Source of the DNA: DMER64 sp964542305
GTDB taxonomy: Bacteria; Bacteroidota; Bacteroidia; Bacteroidales; UBA932
Assembly (NCBI GenBank): GCA_964542305.1
Contig: CAZITX010000013.1
Location: 1-64,000, forward strand
Length of the DNA stretch: 64,000 bases
Direction of reading: 5' to 3'
The notes below the pieces were generated by a model that did not search any database, was not told the DNA's origin, and was given only the letters and a program-made list of their open reading frames with translations. The translations under genes were made by a program, and so were the position numbers. Of the stretch, positions 59,570 to 64,000 are shown one piece after another. Numbering within the stretch: the stretch's first letter is position 1; each line of letters starts with the position of its first letter.

Positions 59570-60379
59570 ATGAAAGTAAAAAACAAAGTAATCGTAGTAA
59601 CAGGCGGCGGAAACGGCATCGGCAGGGAACTAGTCCTCTCTCTGTTGCGCAGAGGGAGCCGGGTTGCTGCCATGGACATTAACGAAGATGCCTTGAATCA
59701 AACGAAAGAATTAGCCGGCCCCGAGAATCGGGAACGTTTGTCCCTGCATCTTATAGACATCGGGAACAAAAATCTTATTGACAAACTGCCCGGACAGATA
59801 ACAGATGCCCATGGCAGTGTGGACGGTATTATCAACAATGCCGGGATCGTTCAGCCTTTCGTGAAGATAAACGATTTGGACCTGTCTGTTATTGAACGGC
59901 TGTGTCATGTCAATTTCTTTGGAGCATTGTACATGATAAAAGCCTTCCTGCCGCATTTGCTGGAACGTCCCTCTGCACATATAGTGAATGTAGCCAGCAT
60001 GGGCGGATTCATTCCCATACCCGGCCAAAGTGTTTACGGAGCTACAAAAGCTGCCATGAAATTGCTTACGGAAGGATTAAATTCAGAACTGACAGATACG
60101 AACGTAGATGTGTCTATTGTCTTTCCCGGAGCCATCAGAACGAATATTATGTCGAATTCGGGTCTGGAAATGCCTGAAGCTGATCCCGAACAGGAAAAGA
60201 AATTCAACCCGATGGATCCCGGCAAAGCAGCTGACATTATCATTGACGCTATGGAAAAAGGCAAAGAGAGGATCTTTGTTGGAAAAGATTCCAAAATGTT
60301 GAACATATTGTATCGTCTGAGTCCCGGATTTGCCAGCCGGATGATAGCAAAAAACATGAAATCCCTCCTGCCTTCCTGA
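59570..60379 (+). CDS. Short-chain dehydrogenase/reductase
   Basis: A 269-residue NAD(P)-dependent oxidoreductase. The cofactor motif is TGGGNGIGRE (11-20), NNAG is near 90, the catalytic Ser is in VASMGG and the YxxxK pair is in VYGATKAAM. The C-terminal part (RIFVGKDSKMLNILYRLSP) suits a classical SDR acting on lipid-like substrates, but the substrate is unknown. The leader is long (about 90 nt) and contains the second palindrome. Confidence 0.9.
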   Translation: MKVKNKVIVVTGGGNGIGRELVLSLLRRGSRVAAMDINEDALNQTKELAGPENRERLSLHLIDIGNKNLIDKLPGQITDAHGSVDGIINNAGIVQPFVKINDLDLSVIERLCHVNFFGALYMIKAFLPHLLERPSAHIVNVASMGGFIPIPGQSVYGATKAAMKLLTEGLNSELTDTNVDVSIVFPGAIRTNIMSNSGLEMPEADPEQEKKFNPMDPGKAADIIIDAMEKGKERIFVGKDSKMLNILYRLSPGFASRMIAKNMKSLLPS

Positions 60380-60394
60380 CAAGAGGGATCTTTT
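60361..60394 (+). terminator. Weak rho-independent terminator at the SDR end
   Basis: ATCCCTC (60361-60367) and GAGGGAT (60383-60389) form a 7-bp stem overlapping the last SDR codons, followed by CTTTT. The T-tract is short. Confidence 0.5.
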
Positions 60395-60575
60395 AGTTAC
60401 CGTTTAAGTCATCCAGAATCTTTTGGATGTCCGGTTGACATTGTCCGCAAACCTGGCCGGCGCCTGTTTCTTCGCCAACCTGTTCAACGGTTTTCAGCCC
60501 TTTTTCTTTAATGGCATTGACGATCGTACTTTTGTAAACTTCGTTGCAATAACAGATCAGGTAATCTTCTTCCAT
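60393..60575 (-). CDS. BFD-like [2Fe-2S] protein
   Basis: A 60-residue protein with four cysteines in the BFD pattern (CYC near residue 9-11 and CGQC near 43-46), fitting a [2Fe-2S] cluster. Similar single-domain proteins, like bacterioferritin-associated ferredoxin, help release iron from ferritins or carry electrons. The nearby Dps is a possible partner. A strong terminator of the upstream Prx gene separates them (60602-60632). Confidence 0.85.
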   Translation of the reverse strand: MEEDYLICYCNEVYKSTIVNAIKEKGLKTVEQVGEETGAGQVCGQCQPDIQKILDDLNGN

Positions 60576-60601
60576 AAGAATTTATTTTTATCAAAATTAA
60601 T

Positions 60602-60632
60602 AAAAAAGCGCGCATTGCATACCAATGCGCGC
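60602..60632 (-). terminator. Strong rho-independent terminator after the Prx gene
   Basis: On the minus strand, a perfect 10-bp stem GCGCGCATTG/CAATGCGCGC (60608-60632) with a 5-nt loop is followed by six T. It lies 40 nt after the peroxiredoxin stop. Confidence 0.88.
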
Positions 60633-60672
60633 CGGTTTGTTCTTTTGCTTTACAAAATCAAAATCTAAACTA

Positions 60673-61395
60673 TTATTTGTTCCATAAAGCCTTCTCCACT
60701 TTCTCTTTCTCCAATTTTTTGGTGCAAAAGAACCAATCGTAGCATGTCACCCCTTCTTCGGGCACTTCCAAACGGCTTTGCGCCTGTCCGCAAGAACCTG
60801 CCGTAGGAACAATTACATCGTCTCCGGGACGCCAGTCTGCAGGAAGAGCTACGTTAAACTTGTCGGCTGTCTGCAGTCCAATCAAAACGCGTTTGATCTC
60901 ATCAAAATTACGGCCAAGGGATAAAGGATAATAAATGATGGTTCTGATAATTCCCTTTGGATCAATGAAGAACACAGCCCTGACAGCTTTTGTATTGCTT
61001 TCTCCAGGTTGGAGCATTCCATAAAGGTTGGCTACTTCCATGGTAATGTCTTCAATCAGGGGAAATTTAACTTCGATATTTTTCATCCCCTTGTACTGTA
61101 TCTTTTCTTTTATCGTTCGCAGCCATGCAATATGGCTGTAGAGACCGTCAACGGATAAACCTACCAGTTGGGTATTCAACTCATTAAATTCCTTTTCCAT
61201 GGAAGCGAAGGTCATGAACTCAGACGTACATACAGGCGTGAAATCGGCGGGATGACTGAACAGGACAACCCATTTTCCTTTGTAATCGGCAGGGAAATTG
61301 ATATCTCCCTGGGTAGTTACCGCTTTGAATGCGGGAGCCGGTTCGCCTATTCTTGGGATCGTTTTGTGTTCGGTTACATTGTTAATGTTTTCCAT
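60673..61395 (-). CDS. Archaeal-type Prx6 peroxiredoxin (three Cys)
   Basis: A 240-residue AhpC/TSA-family enzyme from ATG 61395; the frame extends 20 codons upstream without need. The peroxidatic Cys is Cys56 in HPADFTPVCTSEF. A C-terminal CYDWFFC gives Cys218 and Cys224, five residues apart. This matches the three-cysteine layout (C50, C207, C213) of archaeal Prx6-like enzymes such as the Aeropyrum one, not the mammalian 1-Cys form. It reduces hydrogen peroxide and alkyl peroxides. It follows dps after 63 nt and is next to oxyR. Confidence 0.93.
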   Translation of the reverse strand: MENINNVTEHKTIPRIGEPAPAFKAVTTQGDINFPADYKGKWVVLFSHPADFTPVCTSEFMTFASMEKEFNELNTQLVGLSVDGLYSHIAWLRTIKEKIQYKGMKNIEVKFPLIEDITMEVANLYGMLQPGESNTKAVRAVFFIDPKGIIRTIIYYPLSLGRNFDEIKRVLIGLQTADKFNVALPADWRPGDDVIVPTAGSCGQAQSRLEVPEEGVTCYDWFFCTKKLEKEKVEKALWNK

Positions 61396-61458
61396 AATAT
61401 TGTGTTTTTTCGTTGTAAATTTATGTGTAAGTAAGTGCAGCGGTTCAGGGTACATTTT

Positions 61459-61935
61459 TTATTCGTCTAGATATGCAACAAGCATCCAAACGGTTTTTTC
61501 CTGTTCCTTCAAATAGTCACTCATAATGGCAACCGTAACTTCGTCTTCAGCTTTTCCCGCCATTTCAAGCACTTTGCGTTCGCGTGCCATAAGGGTAGTG
61601 AATGAATCCAGGATCCTCTTCACAATCTCTTTCCCGTCAGATACGCCACTTACTTCCTTTATTTCGGACAGTTTTAAGTAGTCGCTGTAATTATTTGCCG
61701 GCATATGACCCAACATAAGGATCCTTTCGGCCACCTCGTCGGCTTTTTCGTTCATGTCATCATAGATCTCCTCGAATTTTTCATGGAGCATAAAGAATTG
61801 TTTGCCTTTTACATTCCAGTGAAACCCTCTCAGATTGGTATAAAAAACCTGGATATCTGCTAGCAATTTGTGAAGTTCATCTACAACAGGAACAATTCCG
61901 TTTTTGTCTAATTTGATGTAATCTAATGTTTTCAT
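61459..61935 (-). CDS. dps: Dps ferritin-like DNA-protecting protein
   Basis: A 158-residue four-helix protein that stores iron and removes peroxide. Ferroxidase ligands are present in RGFHWNVKG (His39), FFMLHEKFEEIYDDMNE (His51 and acids) and KADEVAERI. It is divergent from oxyR with a shared 124-bp control region that has a good -33/-7 pair for dps and an OxyR-like site. Length is normal. Confidence 0.95.
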   Translation of the reverse strand: MKTLDYIKLDKNGIVPVVDELHKLLADIQVFYTNLRGFHWNVKGKQFFMLHEKFEEIYDDMNEKADEVAERILMLGHMPANNYSDYLKLSEIKEVSGVSDGKEIVKRILDSFTTLMARERKVLEMAGKAEDEVTVAIMSDYLKEQEKTVWMLVAYLDE

Positions 61936-61981
61936 AATATTTTATTTAATAGTTTAGAATTTATCTTTTTCTTTTCAGTTA

Positions 61982-62013
61982 CAAAGGTAAGGGGTCGTAA
62001 TTTATTTATCAAA
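61982..62013 (-). promoter_or_regulatory. dps promoter
   Basis: On the minus strand a TTTG (62013-62010) and a TACCTTTG (61989-61982) are 20 bp apart, matching the Bacteroidota -33/-7 pattern exactly. The leader is about 40 nt. The -33 end touches the OxyR-like site. Confidence 0.7.
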
Positions 62014-62048
62014 CAGATATTTTCTATGTATTTATCGTTTTTATCTAT
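62013..62048. promoter_or_regulatory. Candidate OxyR operator between dps and oxyR
   Basis: Compared with the OxyR half-site ATAGnTnnnAnCTAT, bases 62034-62048 read ATCGTTTTTATCTAT (one mismatch) and 62013-62027 read ACAGATATTTTCTAT (two mismatches). The halves are 6 nt apart, where the E. coli consensus has 7. The site abuts the dps -33 box and overlaps the oxyR -7 box by one base. Confidence 0.6.
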
Positions 62049-62055
62049 ATCTTTG
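62048..62055 (+). promoter_or_regulatory. oxyR -7 box
   Basis: TATCTTTG ends 4 nt before the oxyR ATG, so oxyR mRNA could be leaderless or nearly so. The box touches the OxyR-like operator, which suits autorepression. Confidence 0.5.
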
Positions 62056-62059
62056 TTTT

Positions 62060-62989
62060 ATGACATTACAACAACTGGAATATATAGTGGCGGTTGACCA
62101 ATACCGGCATTTTGTAAAAGCGGCACAAGCCTGCCGGGTAGCTCAACCCACCCTGAGTGCTATGGTAGCAAAACTTGAAGAAGAACTGGATATCAGGATC
62201 TTTGATCGTTCCAAACACCCGGTTGCACCGACTCCCCTCGGTCAGGAGATACTTCGCCAGGCAAGGGTGGTATTGCAAAACAGCATGCAATTGAAAGAAA
62301 CAGTCTTTTCACACAAAGAAGTAATGGCAACGCAATTGAACCTGGCCATAATTCCCACGGTCGCTCCTTATATCATTCCCCGCTTTATAGGACTTTTCCA
62401 GGAATTCTACCCCATGACGGAAGTTCGCATAATGGAAATGCGCACAGACGAGATCACCAGGGATTTGAAAGAGGCAAAGATCGATATGGGATTGCTGTCT
62501 ACTCCACTTATGGACGAAGATCTGCTGGAAATTCCTGTCTATTACGAAAAATTTGTGGCGTATGTCTCGCCTTCCGATCCCAGTTACCGTAAAGAAGAAC
62601 TTCACGCTCAAGAGCTTCCCCTGAAACACTTGTGGGTCCTTCAGGAAGGTCATTGTCTGAGAAACCAGATATTTAATTTTTGTACAGAGAATACCCCGGC
62701 GGACAAACAGATTTATGAGGCCGGCAGTATTGACAACCTGGTAAGGATCATAGACACAAACGGAGGTTACACCCTTATCCCCCAATTGCATCTGCCAATG
62801 CTCAGTGAAACACAACTCAAAAATGTTCGTCCCGTCATGTCACCACCTCCGATCAGGGAAATATCCCTGATCGTATCGCGGGATTTTATCCGGGAGCGCC
62901 TTTTGAATGCCGTTGCCGATACCATTAAAAAAATCATCCCCACTGATATGCTGGACACTCGACTTAAGAAATTTGCAATAAAAATTTGA
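62060..62989 (+). CDS. oxyR: Hydrogen peroxide sensor OxyR (LysR family)
   Basis: A 309-residue regulator with an N-terminal winged-helix DNA-binding domain (about 1-60, MTLQQLEYIVAV and QPTLSAMVAKLEEEL) and a C-terminal sensor. The redox pair is in GHCLRNQIFNFC. The two cysteines are residues 199 and 208, exactly the numbers of the E. coli OxyR disulfide. It is divergent from dps-prx and likely controls them. It ends 3 nt before the convergent gene. Confidence 0.96.
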   Translation: MTLQQLEYIVAVDQYRHFVKAAQACRVAQPTLSAMVAKLEEELDIRIFDRSKHPVAPTPLGQEILRQARVVLQNSMQLKETVFSHKEVMATQLNLAIIPTVAPYIIPRFIGLFQEFYPMTEVRIMEMRTDEITRDLKEAKIDMGLLSTPLMDEDLLEIPVYYEKFVAYVSPSDPSYRKEELHAQELPLKHLWVLQEGHCLRNQIFNFCTENTPADKQIYEAGSIDNLVRIIDTNGGYTLIPQLHLPMLSETQLKNVRPVMSPPPIREISLIVSRDFIRERLLNAVADTIKKIIPTDMLDTRLKKFAIKI

Positions 62990-62992
62990 TTT

Positions 62993-64000
62993 TTATACAA
63001 GGAAAGAAGCAGCACGATCAAATACTGCCCTGAATGATTCCCGGATTTCAGATTCCGAAACTTTTCCGTTTTCCGGAAAAGGGACTTGATGGGAGTAAGG
63101 GTAAGAAAAATCCAATTCTTCCAGCATATGATCCGACAGTTTTACCCCCACAGCTTCTTGTAGACCAATCGTTGGCATGACAACATCCTGTTTAAGAGAC
63201 ACCATTTTTATCCTGTCTTTGGCCCCGGCAAAAAATACCTGACGTATTCCTGATGCATCGTTTGACGGGATCATGTTCTTAAATGCCGTTTCAAATAAAA
63301 GACCTGAATTCGTTTCCCGGGTATTCTCATAAAATTCTTTATTCAAAAAATCATTCAGGTAATAGGACCTGATGGTATTGTATGCTTCCTGATCAATGAT
63401 ATCTCGCGCATTCCCGTTCATTCTTTCAAATACGGATCCGCCACAGAATGCAAACAACCTGGAATCTTTAAGATACCCGTCCACATCTGCCATCATGTTC
63501 ACCTGGGTCAGCAATGCTCCTATGGAATAAGCAAAAAAATCCACCCCGGCATCTTCTCTAAATAATGGATGTTTGCCCTCTTTTATTTCTCTTACAAGTT
63601 GATTCAGGTTAAAAGCCGACTCCATACCGGAACTGAAAAAACGCAAAGGACTTGCTGTCAGTCTTGAACTCAGGGCGACATTGGCAAAAGAAGCGTTGAC
63701 CAGGTTCTTTATTTCTTGTTTCCGCCGGTTGAGCCAGGGTTGCAACCAGCGGGGTGTATACCAGTTTTCCGGAGTCCTGTTCATATGAAAAGCAATGGGA
63801 AACAAAATGACCGGAATGCCGCAGTTCAGGACCAGATCCTCTGCCCAGGCAAGGTATTTACTCCATGAACGTTCATTTAGTCCATGCAACATGATTACTG
63901 CCCTGTTAAAACGGGATATCCCGGCAGGAGCGAATATGACATAGCGAAATGATTGGTTTTCTTCTATAGTTGAATCAGAACCGGGATAAAAAGGAGCTGA
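62993..64000 (-). CDS. DUF6051-like alpha/beta hydrolase, truncated by the right edge
   Basis: An open frame from the window edge to a stop at 62993; at least 335 residues. The true start is outside, since the frame is open upstream of ATG 63892 and encodes the strand-loop AVIMLHGLNERSW typical of the fold. The nucleophile is probably Ser in FFAYSIGALL. A C-terminal DLV-like segment with SYPYSHQVPFPE supplies the likely histidine. It matches what I recall of Bacteroidota DUF6051 proteins. Function unknown. Confidence 0.75.
   Translation of the reverse strand, partial: SAPFYPGSDSTIEENQSFRYVIFAPAGISRFNRAVIMLHGLNERSWSKYLAWAEDLVLNCGIPVILFPIAFHMNRTPENWYTPRWLQPWLNRRKQEIKNLVNASFANVALSSRLTASPLRFFSSGMESAFNLNQLVREIKEGKHPLFREDAGVDFFAYSIGALLTQVNMMADVDGYLKDSRLFAFCGGSVFERMNGNARDIIDQEAYNTIRSYYLNDFLNKEFYENTRETNSGLLFETAFKNMIPSNDASGIRQVFFAGAKDRIKMVSLKQDVVMPTIGLQEAVGVKLSDHMLEELDFSYPYSHQVPFPENGKVSESEIRESFRAVFDRAASFLV

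Noticed and set aside
60618..60622. CRISPR-like or tRNA-like structures in intergenic gaps
   Set aside because: Intergenic gaps are short; hairpins found are terminators (as at 60602-60632) or operators, and no spaced repeat array or cloverleaf was seen.

Overview
The window is typical chromosomal DNA of a member of the Bacteroidota, most likely the order Bacteroidales. Signs of this are: TAnnTTTG-type -7 promoter boxes just upstream of many genes; almost no Shine-Dalgarno sequences; the complete Na+-pumping NQR operon; the moxR-bat aerotolerance operon running into ftsK; and several families known mainly from this phylum (DUF4290, DUF4834, DUF3127, and a phosphoglycerate dehydrogenase with lysine in place of the catalytic histidine). 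No rRNA, tRNA, CRISPR array, integrase, transposase or prophage gene was seen. Coding density is very high, with one gene-free stretch over 300 bases (1712-2166).

Layout. Bases 1-5.6 kb look accessory. They hold a truncated FN3-like lipoprotein, a three-domain Big_2 lipoprotein, an FN3 plus EF-hand plus leucine-rich-repeat secreted protein and a proline iminopeptidase-like hydrolase. Three copies of a roughly 125-134 bp palindromic repeat are interleaved with them (1926-2058, 3027-3160, 5508-5630). From 5.6 kb on the content is mostly housekeeping: pcrA/uvrD (-), nqrABCDEF (+), a STAS protein (+), a NUDIX hydrolase (-) and pyrE-SRPBCC-RNA methyltransferase-esterase (+). Next is an 11.7 kb leftward operon, moxR-DUF58-orf-batA-batBC fusion-batD-batE-DUF4290-ftsK-lolA (29647 down to 17946). 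Then come truA-exbB-exbD-tonB (+), a MacB-like permease (-) and rluB-era (+).

A second long leftward operon (46113 down to 35803) carries recQ, a large membrane-anchored unknown, DUF4834, an msbA-type exporter, an acyl-CoA synthetase, dCMP deaminase and an S41 protease. It is followed by kdsD-arginase family (+), FKBP lipoprotein-DUF3127 (+), LuxC-like reductase-miaA (-), yigZ-pyrB-pyrI (+), serC-serA-DUF1015 (+), a solitary OLD-family ATPase/TOPRIM gene (+) and a DUF1460 amidase-like protein (-). The right end is an oxidative-stress cluster: DUF5320, an SDR, a BFD-like [2Fe-2S] protein, an archaeal-type Prx6 peroxiredoxin and Dps, with divergent oxyR. A candidate OxyR operator lies between dps and oxyR. 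A DUF6051-like hydrolase runs off the right edge.

How the parts work together: NQR makes a sodium-motive force, ExbBD-TonB energises outer-membrane transport, Bat/MoxR and the OxyR cluster handle envelope and oxidative stress, MsbA and KdsD serve lipopolysaccharide, and the pyr and ser genes are biosynthetic. The points I find most worth a second look are the palindromic repeat family, in which two inner triplets are flipped together in one copy; a 22-bp palindrome that gives two convergent proteins nearly the same C-terminal peptide; the OxyR operator; the batB-batC fusion; the 13-unit 33-bp repeat in rluB; and the OLD protein with a degenerate TOPRIM motif.
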